Assembly: GCA_011109175.1 (NCBI GenBank)
Contig: RDEW01000046.1
Coordinates: 290,006 to 354,005 of the forward strand
DNA length: 64,000 bases
DNA from: Dicyema japonicum
Taxonomy: Eukaryota; Dicyemida; Rhombozoa; Dicyemidae
Direction of reading: 5' to 3'
Part shown: in pieces, positions 33,490 through 46,062 of the stretch
Layout of the letters: the number at the start of each line of letters is the position of its first letter
Numbering within the stretch: position 1 is the stretch's first letter
The notes under the pieces: model-generated
Seen by the model: the letters and a program-made list of their open reading frames with translations, nothing else
The model's database searches: none
What the model was told of the DNA's origin: nothing
Made by a program: the position numbers and the translations under genes

Positions 33490-33960
33490 TTTTTGAAGTT
33501 GGAAATTTAAATACGAAAAAACTTCAATAATCCGAATATTTTACTAAGTTTCCATACAAACAGGCTTCAATAAACCGAAACTTCATAATCCGCAATCCGA
33601 AAGACATTTATTAAAAATTTCGGATTAATTTATTTTGTATTTTGTATATATTCTAACTTTTTAATGTTTCATCAGCTATTGATGAATTAAAATGTTACGA
33701 AAAAAGTTTTTTACTATTTTTTATTATACGGAAGCTCTTGATTTGGAAAAAGAATTTTTTGTGAATTTACGGAAGGTGGTACAAGGCAATTAAATGTCTT
33801 GATTAATTTGCTAATGAAGATATCATGCAAGATTCTGTTAAGTGAGAACTGAAAGAACTGGAAGAACTTTCTAATGAAGGAGAAATAACTCAAATGCTCA
33901 ACGAGAACGAAATCGTCATTTTTTTAAAGATATAATGTCAATGAGGAAACTATTAATGCT
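33490..33960 (+). mobile_element. Tigger/pogo-like DNA transposon remnant (possible)
   Basis: The stretch 33510-33610 repeats 'AATAATCCGAATATT' and 'CATAATCCGCAATCCG', which resembles Tigger/pogo terminal sequences. Plus frames from 33720 have a short acidic 'NEDIMQDS' and 'EELSNEGEITQMLN', as near the C-terminus of Tigger-type transposases. This is a weak assignment. Confidence 0.35.
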
Positions 33961-33964
33961 GAAA

Positions 33965-34185
33965 ATGGAGAGATTATTATATATGAACTCGAACCGGACC
34001 TCAAACTATATATGGAAGCCTGCCCGAGATATGAGAAGAAACTTTCCCCGCTTTGAGGATTAATCCAGGACTCCGAAACTAACCGCAGGAAGAGTACTGG
34101 TATGGACACCGGAATCACTTAATTATACGATAACTTTTATCCTCTTTCTAGTATTTCGGGGTTAATAAATTAAATTAAATCAGGA
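33965..34185 (+). mobile_element. LINE-A 3' terminus
   Basis: The plus strand ends 'KSTGMDTGIT' with a TAA at 34120-34122. A UTR and the tail GGGGTTAATAAATTAAATTA follow. Confidence 0.65.
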
Positions 34186-34187
34186 CT

Positions 34188-35110
34188 ATCAGAGGTCTAG
34201 AGTGCATCCTTTGTACATGCTCCACTCCTTGCATTGGCCACTTTAATCTCAAGAAAGATCGAAATTGATTTGTATGAAGGAGTCGAGCCTCTGTCCGTCG
34301 GTTTTCGAGATTACCCATGCTCCAGAGTTATACCTAAGGATCGGTTTCACGAAGGCCTCATACAACCTGAGTTGGAATGACAGGCAAAGGGACGCCTTTG
34401 GATCCTATCTAAAGTTCTTTCATGGTCAGCGTAGATAATAATTTTCTCCTGGCAATGCCTTCGGACTCACAAGAAGGAGCAAGTGTTATGGTCTTCTTCG
34501 GTATTGCGTGGTTTCATCCGTTTGATCTCAACGATGTTCCTTAATAGAGACTATTTATCCAAGTGGTCTAGTCTACCTCCAGGAGACGTCTAAGTGCATC
34601 TTTGCTACTTGACACAAAGTCAACATCATCGGCTTAAACAATTTCCATAATATCGTCGCTGTAATACTTCCGGAATCTCGTAGAGCAGATTCAAGGTGCT
34701 GGGCCAAATTTAACAATTTTAAGGATATGTTGTATGGTCCCGGAGAGAGACCAAATTTGAGCACCTTTATCGTTATGGAAACCTCCTCCGGTAAGATGAT
34801 CTACTCGAGTTTACAATCTTCTGGCATGAAGTCCGATTTCTCTCCTTTCACAAAGAACGTGTGATGCGACGAACTCTGTCTGTTCGGCAGCAATTCCTGT
34901 TGTTTTTCCATTTTTGTCGTGCAAAATAAGCTTCCCTGATTGGTCCACATTGGTCGCATAGCCATGTTGCAGCGTTGTTTTTAAGTTGATCGACTTCTTT
35001 AACCATTTTTTCCAACAGGATGGTATGACGTTGATTTTTTAGAGTTTGTTTATTCTCTCGAATTGCCATTGTTCTTGTTTAAGTTTGAAAAAGTGCGGAT
35101 CCATTTTCGT
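34188..35110 (-). mobile_element. LINE-B, internally deleted copy
   Basis: Minus-strand order is: pre-RT (35069-34850, 'VKEVDQLKNNAATWLCDQCG'), 'LKFGLSPGPYNISLKLLNLA' (34760), a jump, and 'LYEAFVKPILRYNSGAWVIS' (34350). The RT core is missing. Confidence 0.7.
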
Positions 35111-35321
35111 ACAAGACAGGTTCAATACGGCTGGCACGACTGGGTGGAGTTAAGGATTCCCAGGCTTTCTCGTTGGAAGATCTGTTCCTATATTTTTCAC
35201 ACTCTTAGTAATCACCTCAGCCGAAAACAGAGATAATACTCATCTCATCAACCACAGAATAGTTGAAGATAACACCAAAAGTTAAAAGGGAAGAAAGGTT
35301 AGGAAAATATAATCAATTAAA

Positions 35322-36879
<1,558 letters not shown>

Positions 36880-36880
<1 letters not shown>

Positions 36881-37440
36881 CAATTATAATGAAACCGATT
36901 AACCTGATAAAATCTGACGTGCTCGGGCCAATAAAGCCAGACGTCTGAACGGAGATCGGCTGGAAAACGAACCGGTACATGATGCCGTGGTACTTCCTCC
37001 TTTTCATATGTTCGATGTGATCTCTGCGGAACTCGCAACGATGATTTAATTAAATTCCCATTAGAGAAGGTGTCTATGCATGTTAAATCCCAAGCAAGAC
37101 ACCTCCTTCGGCTCCGTGGCATGGTTGTTACGCCACCCGGCATCTTGCTATCGCCTCTATCAAAACCGACATTGTTTGGTTAATGCGTGTAAAAGTGCAC
37201 TGAAGAAAAGGTTCCTCGAGAAAGGGTCGATGGCACCACTGATTAGTCTGTTGACCAAATTTTTAATAGATCTGATTAAGTTCTGTCCCGCCTCTACAGT
37301 GCTTCCAGAGATGAGATCTTTTACATGTCCAGTCAGTAAACCATCAATGCCGCTCTGCTGGAGCTTCGAAAAATCGAATTCCGTTAATAACTGCTCATCT
37401 GAAGTAACAAGCATAAGAAAACTGTTATGTAGGACAACAT
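36880..37440 (-). mobile_element. LINE-E 3' region
   Basis: Two minus-strand frames: 'LLTEFDFSKLQQSGIDGLLT' with 'SIKNLVNRLISGAIDPFSRN' (37160-37414), then 'RRRCLAWDLTCIDTFSNGNL' (36980-37110). It aligns closely with 1600-1830 and 2250-2480. Confidence 0.75.
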
Positions 37441-38280
37441 AAATATGGCCTGGCGGCCTTGGAGGTGTTTCCTAGCAATCGTATCCAATGTTGAGGCCGA
37501 ATAGGGAAAATAATGTCATTTTACTCAACAACCCCGAGGGCGGCGCGGATATCCCCTTTGGTGAGCTTTCGTTCTACTCTTCTCTGGAGATTATTGCATC
37601 TTAAGGAGTTCATGCTATTCTCACGTCCTCGTAAGGGGATTCGCATCCGAAAGCAAGGTGTCCAGATCGGCACTCATAATGGATTTGTAATTACTCCTGA
37701 TCAAGGAATTAACAGAGGAGGAAAGACTAGCACAGAGAACAAAATGAACGAAAAGGAAGAGTTTGGTACAGTTTTGTTTCAAGAAAGCTTCATCCGTACA
37801 ATTTAGATTTTATTTAGATTCAATCTCTGGTTTCTAACCGCTAGTGATAGGTTATTTAAGTTATTTAGCAAAATTAGTAGTTAAATGATTAAATGTGCCC
37901 ATTTCATGGCCGCGGAGATTTTCCAGTATCATAAAATCCGTCCAGAACTAACAGAAAGGGAAGAAAACATTCAGTTTTTACAGTAATGGGAGCCTCTTAA
38001 GTTGAGTTTTGGGGAGCAAATGATCCTTCTTATGGTACCAGGGTACCGGCCACTATCTGAGACCGGCTGGTCACATGACGCATCCCTATTAGAGAAGGGA
38101 AAACAAACAGAAACAATAAACTTCTAAGATTTGCAAAGATAACAAAGCAGTTAATCTCAACTGAATTGGTATGTAATACGTCACAAATAGTTTAACTCGA
38201 AAATTAATTTCGAACATGCGATGTTAACTCAGAAATTATATCTAGGATTTTTTGTGTTTGTTTAAACTGAAATTTAAATG
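37441..38280. other. Repetitive spacer with dispersed repeat R1 copy 2
   Basis: Positions 38005-38110 match 2545-2650 (GGGGAGCAAATGATCC, then a TCACATGACGC motif). The rest is unassigned, with an 'AAT GGCCGCGGAG' phrase shared with 24395-24410. Confidence 0.5.
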
Positions 38281-38639
38281 AATTAATGTTGTGAGTCGTT
38301 GAAATAACCAAATATTGCATTGAATAGTTCATTAGGAACAGTATTGATAGTAGCATTCGCTCCCCTTTTTAGTATGTTATTAAAATTTGGAATATGTTCG
38401 AATCCTACAAAGTTCCATTCTGATTTGATAGTGGATGGAACCCAGTGGTTTACAGAATGATAATAATATTCTAGCACAATCTGCTAATGACTTTGAAGTC
38501 CAAATAGTAATCAGGGTAAGGAAAGAATGATGAATAAACTTACTGATTATTTGATCTCGTCTCTGACAATCAACTGGGAGTGAAGAGGATATCAAGGCGC
38601 CAAAGAGCAAACATTTACCAATCAATGTATAAACGATGA

Positions 38640-39975
38640 ATATGGGAATAATTTATTTGCAATTTGGATCGACGTTAAGAAAGCATATGATTCAGCCGAT
38701 TAGGATTTTCTATGTCATGTATTGGAATATTCGAAGCTTTTAAATTGAAATTTCGTGGAGAGTCTAACTATCAAATGGAGAGTAATCTTAAACTTAAACA
38801 TGGAGAGGATTGGGACAGTATATTTGAAGGGTGGAATACTACAAGGAGAATACTACAAGAGTTTCCAAAATTATCAATTTGTCAGAGTGACCCGTCAGTG
38901 GCGTATTCAACCATTTATTATTTATCGATGATCTAAGATACTTGCTGAGATGGAAGATAATATAGTTAGAATGATGGAAGAGATTGATGATTATTTCGAT
39001 GTTGTTGATCTCAAGAAAAGTTATGAAAAGTCAGCAACCAATCTTGAATCCATGAATAAAATGTCTGGATGGACACGAAAGCTATTGGTACCTCGGTGTT
39101 TTAGAGGACAAAGATAGCAATGTCATGAAACATAAAGTCTTGAACACTATTGCTGAAAATGTGAGAAAGAGCATACAAAGCTCAATGCTGTAAACCTGTT
39201 TAAAGCCCTAAATGAATATGCATTGTCTCTCTATAATTGCTATATTGGATTGGTTAATATTAAACCACAGGAAAATATTGATTTGGATATTCGACTTGTA
39301 TTGTCAGAGAACTAAAATTCACCTGAAGCCCGCAAACAAAGAGATATATTAGTCGAACTATATTGGAGAGGGGGTTTACTTTGTTTTTCCATAAGAGTGA
39401 GTGTGTGTTGTACCAGTTTCTGACTGATATGGAAAGAAATCGGATATTTCGCTAAGAAATGATGTAATCTTGCGGGTCTGTAAACAAAGAAAACGCATAT
39501 GACCACAATCGCTAGATTCTTATCTTTCAAGTACAAGATGGATACAACTCAAGTTAACACGTGAGACCAGGTGGCTACTCCAGTTGATCTCTGTTGCAAT
39601 CGTGAGAGGCAACGCAACGTCGATAATGTCGGCGGGGTCCACTTTGGATGGATGGCAGTTTTAAATATGCTTTACTGGGGATAAATTAACTGATTACATA
39701 AAGACTATCAGAGAAACTTAGGAGAAAGTCCTTATTGATTCTATTGCGAAAAAACCGCTTGCTGTTTAACATTTACGACGACGGAAACGTTGATCAGCCG
39801 GATCTTCGGAGTGGTAACCAGTGGAAATAATAGCCCGAGATCGGAGGGCATGTATCAAGGATAGGAACTTGTTTTTTGATACCAATGATTCAGTTTGTAG
39901 TCATTGAAAAAGGCTAACAATGGATCATTTGGCTACTCGTGGTATCAGAGTGATAAAATGTATGATAAATAATTC
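38640..39975 (+). mobile_element. LINE-G (R2-type C-terminal architecture) remnant
   Basis: Plus frames give the RT blocks 'WIDVKKAYDSAD', 'NHLLFIDDLRYLLRW' (metal-binding FIDDL), 'ALNEYALSLYNCYIGLVNIK' (38.65-39.3 kb) and 'ECVLYQFLTDMERN' (39.4). They end in a knuckle/endonuclease-like region ('ACIKDRNLFFDTN', 'LTMDHLATRGIRVIKC', 39.85-39.96). It overlaps the stop of the next gene on the opposite strand. Numerous stops are present. Confidence 0.7.
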
Positions 39976-40670
39976 TGGTTTATTTTATATATGAAAATCT
40001 GTTTGTAAGCCTTCCAAACGTTCCAGTCTTCCAAAATGAGTAATGCCTTGCAATCCGAGATCGAAAACTTCCATTCAACCTCTTTCAGCAGTTCTGTTAA
40101 CTTGAGCAGTCTTATTGCCAAATTCACATTTCTATTAGGGACAAAATAAACTGCTCTCTCAAATTTAACACGTGTTATCTAAGATATATAAGATTATTTA
40201 CAGAAGGGATCACTTTTCTCACTAAAGAAGAGTTTTCATTGAGTAATTTTTCATCTCTAGCGATAATTCAAAAGCGGAACCTCAATATTCCACATGTGAT
40301 GTCTTCCATGGTATATAAAGGGTCCCAGAAAAGATCGTTCTTATCGTTTAGTCCATAATCGTCCAAGGAATGTCCCAGAAAGTCGTTTGACCTCCAACTT
40401 CTTATGTTCCAGAATGTCTTCTTTCTGTAGTTCACCATTTCAGAGTCATCTAAGATATTTTTTGATGAAAAATCCTTTGAACCCGTTTCATTCAAGTCTT
40501 CAATGAAAAACAGTGTTTGACCGACTCTGAAATACTATTTTAACGATACTTTTTCGTTTTCTGTAATTCTAAAGTAAATTCAAAACTAACCATAGATCAA
40601 TTGCGGATCCGAGTCGAATACCGAAAGAGACCCAAAAATTAGATCTTTCCCAACATGATTCAAATGACGA
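39945..40670 (-). CDS. CRIB + UBA-like protein resembling the tail of ACK (TNK2) kinase
   Basis: Minus-strand exons joined by four introns of 22-24 nt give a continuous chain ending at the TGA at 39945-39947. The first recognised exon holds a textbook Cdc42/Rac-binding CRIB motif, 'IQVSDPVRFRHLNHVGKD' ([IV]SxPxxFxHxxHVG). The C-terminus reads 'NVNLAIRLLKLTELLKEVEW', 'KFSISDCKALLILEDWNVWK', which parallels the paired UBA-like end of ACK-family kinases. The middle is low in known motifs ('DLFWDPLYTMED'). No kinase or SH3 domain lies upstream: the DNA at 40750-41000 is AT-rich and then LINE. A possible start ATG near 40750 is one base out of phase. It is either a kinase-less ACK relative or a 5'-truncated duplicate. 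Confidence 0.55.
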
Positions 40671-41290
40671 AACCGAACAGGATCAGACACTTGGATGGTT
40701 TCGGCTAAAATTCAAAAATTGAACAGCAAAATTATGCTTAGGTTTTTTGGAAAATTTCATTATCAGTGATAGGCGAATATTTTATCCGATAAAATTCCTC
40801 AATTAAATGTTGGTGAAATTATAAATTAAATTAATCAAAATATTTAATCCCATAAATAATTCATTAATTATCAGTTTTTAAATTTTGAAAAGACTTTTTA
40901 CTATCTGACATTAAATGGTTCAATTTCCAGGATACTACGGAACATTAAAAACGCAGACAGTAAGAATGAAGGAGACCTTGACTACCAGATGGATCTAAAA
41001 ATTGTGAAGCATTGTGAATAAATAACAAACCTTACAAAAGAGTTGACATTTCATAAAACACTAAATCGAAACCGAAAAGAGGGCATCAATCATTGTACTT
41101 CCTACCGGGAGATGTAGCATCGGAGATTTCTCAATCAAAGAACACGCATTCCTGTAGGCCAGGCGGAATCCCAGCGATCCTGTTGAAAAATTATCACTAA
41201 ATAACATTTTCGATCATTCCATCAATTTAACTCAATCCTTGCTATATGGAAACCAAATATTATTCATCCAATCTTGAAGCCTGGGAACTA
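40671..41290. other. Spacer with a small LINE-B scrap
   Basis: Plus 40928-40995 reads 'GYYGTLKTQTVRMKETLTTR', as in LINE-B C-termini. Otherwise nothing is recognised. Confidence 0.4.
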
Positions 41291-41299
41291 AGGAGGACC

Positions 41300-43640
41300 C
41301 CGGTTCCTACATACTGGTGACGATTTGTGTGTCTAGACAAGAATCTTAGTAAGGTTGGTTTCGACACTCATCCATCCTTCCCTTCCAGGCTCCAGGTTTC
41401 AGCTTGGATTCAAACAGGGGCGATCGACTGTCTCACACCTAAATCATTTAATGAATTCATAACAAATGGCTTAAACAAAATACTCGGACAAAAAAAGTCG
41501 ATTGTCCGCTCAATCGACATCCATAATCTGTTTTCCTGCATATTGTGTCTTTGCAAGGACCGGACAAAAGTTTTTGAAGAGGATTATTGACACATTTACA
41601 TTTACGGATGTCACTCCATTTGTATCTTTTTTTTGCGAAGGGGATTTTAATCTGGAACAGATTTCGATTGAGGTATCCTTTTTTCTTATGAGATGTTTTA
41701 CACTGTATAATATCTATATCCCGCATCAGTGGGTCTACTTCTTACATCCCCAATCTATCGAGATTATATGGAATAAAGGATTTACTACTATGGGGAGACT
41801 TAAATGCCAAACATCCGATCTGGCTCCGGTCACAATCAGCCGACAATCGCGGAGATTACATCTTATTTATACTCGGCAAATTTATTATTCTCAATAATCA
41901 GGATTCCCATACTAGGACATCAATCCGAAGAGGGAACAGCCCAACCTTCTCGGACTTGTCATTATGTACTCCCTTTCTTGCTGGATATCTTTCGTGGGAT
42001 GTTCGTTCTGTTTTTCAAGCGAATATAACCCAATTGTGTTGAGACTCAAAATACCTATTTGTTTGCCAAGATGTTCTACCAAGTTCAAGAACTATTCGAA
42101 GGCAGACTGGTTGGTTTCGGGACGTTTGTGGACATTTGTTTATTGGGCTTCACTGTTGAAGACTTTAATATTGATAAGGCAGCCCAGATATTAACCTCAA
42201 TAGTCCTGAGACTCGATAGAATGTTTATCCCTCTATCGTCTTATAAAAACTATAATCAGAAACTATCTTCGGACATCCTGGCACTAATCAAAAAACGGAA
42301 TGCCTTGAAAAAACTGGAATACAATCAGAATTTCCCTACTAATGTGTGCTAACCACAGACATAAGTGGAGCCAGCTGTTGGTCGACTATTACACAAACAT
42401 TCTTGTGGCACCTTTTGGAAGACACTGATAAGTATCAACAGTCTATAAACGAAGATGGTGGCAAAGTGGAAGCCGTTGCCCCTATTGCCTTGCAAATAAT
42501 CAATACGGAAACTTTCAAATAATCTTATTATGTGTCGATCACCCACAAAAATTTATCTCTCTCTGCATGTCAAACGATGTGGTCCACAACCTTCTCCACT
42601 CCATATGATGTGGACAAGACTATCAAATTTCTAAACCCCACCCGTGCCTGTGTCCCCGACAGTTTCTGTTGCTATTCACCTCAAACAACCAGGACCTCAG
42701 GGACATAGCGTGTTATCGTGGCTATACAACTATTCTATCAATTCCCATACAATGTATATGGAAGAATTTACTGATTACAATAATTCTCAATCCTGGAAAA
42801 TCAAAAAATATTCCATCCTAGTCTCCATAGCTTGCGCCTTGTCAAAAGTGTTGGAGAAGCTTCATTATTTTAATCTTCCCTGTTCTATAATTGCCCAAAT
42901 TTCAATATGGCTTCAGAGCAGGCCGTTCCACAATGACTCTTTGGGATCTGTCACCCAGTTCATCAGAGACTGCTTTAACACGAAGATAAATTTACTGATG
43001 ACTCTGGTGTCTATCGATATACAGAAACCCTTCAACTCTGTTTTGAGGACACACCTCACAAAAAAGATCTTTAATTCAAATTTACATCCGAACATCATAC
43101 TATGACTAGAAATTTCTTAACTGGTTGGTGTGGAAGAGTCCGGATTGGAAAAATTACTTCAAAATCAAAACTACTACCAAATAGGGTCCCACAAGGTTCC
43201 TCTTTTTATTCTCCTATTTAACTTTTTCTACACGATTTACCTACTACCAAAGATCAGGACACTATGTTTTTATCTCACGCGGACGATCTGATTATCACTG
43301 CAAGGGACAAATCTCATTCCAGGGCTGTGATGGTGGTTCAGTCACACCCCAACTAAATGTGTGACTGACTATCCGTGAATTTGCTGTCTGTGTCTGTATC
43401 CAAGCTTAAGTTCACCCTTTTCACTACGGATAGGAGATTTAAATGTGAACTCGAGTTATTCTCCGGAAACATTCTAATTCATACCTATGCCGCCTTCGGC
43501 CGCTGTTCTTCTGAGAGAAACTGAATATCTCAATATACCTTCAAGAATATTTTTAATTTGGTTATAAACAGAGACGTCTTTAATGTAGCATTTAGAATCA
43601 TTCACTGAACATATCACGAAGATGATGCATGTAGTTAATT
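41300..43640 (+). mobile_element. LINE-A, long copy (endonuclease to thumb)
   Basis: Plus frames, in order: 'LLLWGDLNAKHPIWLRSQSA' (APE, 41775-41840), a further APE end, a pre-RT segment, 'QISIWLQSRPFHNDSLGSVT' (42890-42960), 'LVSIDIQKPFNSVLRTHLTK' (43000-43070), a damaged QGS block and 'SHADDLIITARDK'-frame palm (43270-43310). It decays towards the 3' end and meets family X. Several frameshifts; no 'GIT' terminus of its own. Confidence 0.75.
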
Positions 43641-43910
43641 TATTTGATTACGGTATAATAATAACAGCCTTTTTCACGGAGCCGTGGTATTAGCTCCTCA
43701 TAGGCAGGACACACAATTTATTTAAATAAAGAACAGTTAATTTTAACTAACCAAGGAATGATCTTCACTTCTATTTTAACTTTAGAACCAAGGAATGATC
43801 TTCACTTCTATTTTCTTTTTCTTGTGTGTGGGTCCTTTCTAGACAATCCAGTCCCGCAGTGAGAGTCCACTGATGACGGCGTCACTCGTCAAGGTTATCC
43901 GTATAAAAAA
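43640..43910 (-). repeat. Repeat family X, copy 3, with a 37-bp internal tandem duplication
   Basis: It matches 16205-16400 and, inverted, 6690-6840. AACCAAGGAATGATCTTCAC starts at both 43749 and 43786, a recent-looking 37-bp duplication. Confidence 0.7.
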
Positions 43911-43984
43911 TTATAAATATTATAATTAATTATTTTAAAAAATCCAAATAATCGAGAGATTAGAAATATATATAATTTAAAAAA

Positions 43985-44135
43985 AAAATACGATATGTGC
44001 GCTCCGCGCTCGCGACATAATACTTTCTTTCTTGTGGTTTTGGGGTTTTTTAAATAATAGGTCTTGAGGTTTTTAAATTTTTTTAATAAATCTTGTGGTT
44101 TTGGGGTTTTTTTAATTTTTAATAAATATCCCTAA
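43985..44135 (+). repeat. GC-rich island followed by a G/T-rich imperfect tandem repeat
   Basis: GTGCGCTCCGCGCTCGCGAC at 43997-44016 stands out in very AT-rich DNA. It is followed by about three units of TCTTGTGGTTTTGGGGTTTT (starts near 44031, 44071 and 44094, the middle one degenerate). Confidence 0.7.
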
Positions 44136-44339
44136 AACAAAACACAGAAGATCCTCAAATTTACCATTGAAGTCTTCTTAACCCAAGTTGAAAAGGTAGT
44201 AACGGTTTGTATGAGGTAGATTAACTTCATGAAGCCTTTTCTGGGAAATATAAGAATCGTGTGAACTCAGTCCTTATTGTAAATATGTTGGAAAGACTGG
44301 TGAGGGAGGCCGGTATCACCTGAATTTTTTCGTTTTGAC

Positions 44340-44600
44340 TTTGACGGTGGTTTTCTAATTCAATAAATTAAATTTACTAATCACTTCATCCCGCAGAACC
44401 CTCACCCAACCACAATGATAGCGTTGTCCGGGTAGCTGAAGTCGATTCCAGAACTCGTTGCCAGTTGTCTTTCTGTGGAATGGATAGATAAATCCTTTTG
44501 AATATCGGCCAGGCATTGTGCGTCTTCTGAGTAGGGTGGTTCCAATGATGTGTCACCACACGAGGGAAGGAAGATGCGTGTCAGTGTTCCCAATCAGGAA
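44340..44600 (-). mobile_element. LINE-A 3' terminus
   Basis: Minus frame 'AQCLADIQKDLSIHSTERQL' (44402-44593) followed by the UTR and tail near 44350-44383. The stop region is altered to 'GMK'. Confidence 0.55.
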
Positions 44601-45095
44601 GGTATCAATTTATCCACCACTTCCTTTAGATGTTCTAACGATTAGACATGCTCGTCGGTGTTGATTCATATTTTTAAGAAGTCTCTCAAATTTATCTTCA
44701 CACATGATTTTATTGTAATCTCTGTTTCATTTGGGTTTCAGATACTTGTGTTTTTTCTGGCGGTCAAGCTTCTGTATACTCCGTTTCACTGGTCGATGAT
44801 TTGGTAGGGAGATTAAGAATCATCATGACCGACTATTAGCGAGTGTGAACAGATTATTCGAAAACTATTTTGAGAGATCATTGACAATCGATCGAAATGA
44901 AAGAGTGTGTAAAGGGGTGAAGGAACAGGCAACACTTAGCCAGTACATAGATGTAAGGAAAGTTTTGACTCAGCTAATTATGACTCCAAATGTAGGGTTG
45001 TCAACAACTTTGGTGTTCTTTAATGGATTGTGAAATCGACAAAAAAAACTTTGTTAAAAATTAGTTGAATTTTAATCTTAAATAAATTTGAAATA
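44601..45095 (+). other. Unassigned region with one open frame
   Basis: The plus frame 44845-45033 reads 'NRLFENYFERSLTIDRNERV', 'EQATLSQYIDVRKVLTQLIM'. No domain is recognised and no intron is evident. Confidence 0.3.
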
Positions 45096-45099
45096 AGAG

Positions 45100-45300
45100 A
45101 GCAACATTTCCATTAAAATATTTTCTCAAAAATGAAAGAGGTTAATTCTTTTTCTACAGCTGCTGGAGTTGAACGAAATGTTGAAAAGTCTGCTTTTAAT
45201 GTGCTCTTCTGAGGTTTGAAGCTAGTTTGCTTGATTAAATAAATGATATCGTTACCTTGGGTGGGGGAGAAAACAGAGATTCCAAACTTCTCTTTATTAA
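45100..45300 (-). CDS. Possible two-exon gene end, unrecognised
   Basis: Minus strand: 'EDHLLIKRSLESLFSPPPK', a 26-nt GT..AG segment, then in phase 'QTSFKPQKSTLKADFSTFRS', 'TPAAVEKELTSFIFEKIF' and a stop. No start codon is visible upstream before an in-frame stop. Treat as tentative. Confidence 0.25.
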
Positions 45301-45416
45301 GAGATGATCCTCACACCTAAAGCGGGTGAGTCCTTAATGAAAATTGAGTCTTTAAGAGATATCAATGTGCCTTCGTTAAGTGGAAAAAATTAAAAAATTT
45401 TATTGAAAAAATCAGT

Positions 45417-45935
45417 TTAAAAGATAAAATTTAGACCAAATTTATGAAAAATTTCAAATTCAACAATTCCAATAATAAAGCCAATTACGACATCAAAGAG
45501 ATAATGCCTTCTATCGATTACTCTGGTTAGAGAGAACATAAATGATATGACGTAGTAAATGTAATTTTTGTTGAACAAAACAAAGTACGACGCAAGAATG
45601 GATATTCTCGATGCATGTCCAGAAGGGTAGGAATACTTGTCGACCAGTAAGTCAATTTTTGCTGGAGGACAAGGCCTGGTTCGGCGAAATAGAAGCTTGA
45701 GAATACCAACAACGAGTAAATCCATAAGTAATACTACAAATTAGCGAAATCATTTACATTCAAGCAGCTTGTAATTCGATGAAATAACTGCTATTATAAT
45801 CCAGACGAAACCACTATAAAGAAACTCAATAATGTGACAAATAATAGTGAGGAATCTTATAGGAATTAGTTTTCGTGCAAACATAGCGCACGACTCTGAT
45901 AAATAAAGGTCACAGTCATGAAGAGCAGAGAACAT
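45417..45935 (-). CDS. PLPP6: PAP2-type lipid phosphatase, PLPP6-like
   Basis: One 24-nt intron, 164 aa. The three catalytic motifs of the PAP2 superfamily are present: 'KLLFRRTRP' (C1), 'YPSGHASR' (C2) and 'TRVIDRRHYLFDV' (C3, with Thr for the usual Ser). 'VDKYSYPSGHASR' is characteristic of polyisoprenoid/presqualene diphosphate phosphatases (PLPP6/PPAPDC2). Such enzymes remove phosphates from isoprenoid or lipid phosphates at the ER or nuclear envelope. Hydrophobic helices flank each motif. It is shorter than the human protein because the cytosolic N-terminus is nearly missing. Frame is exact after splicing. Confidence 0.9.
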
Positions 45936-46062
45936 TTATGCACTTAAGAAATTTTCAATGTGATCAGAATTTAAATTTTATTATTTTAGTAGAAATTAAA
46001 TATAAATTAGTAATAAATTTGCTAATAAGTTATAATGTTTTTAGAACGTAAGTTGCTCTCTC

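Noticed and set aside
37513-37806. 97-codon plus-strand open frame
   Set aside because: No domain, no introns, and lies in repetitive DNA; unlikely to be a gene.
41457-41726. Minus-strand frame of 89 codons
   Set aside because: Antisense to the LINE-A endonuclease region; no independent support.
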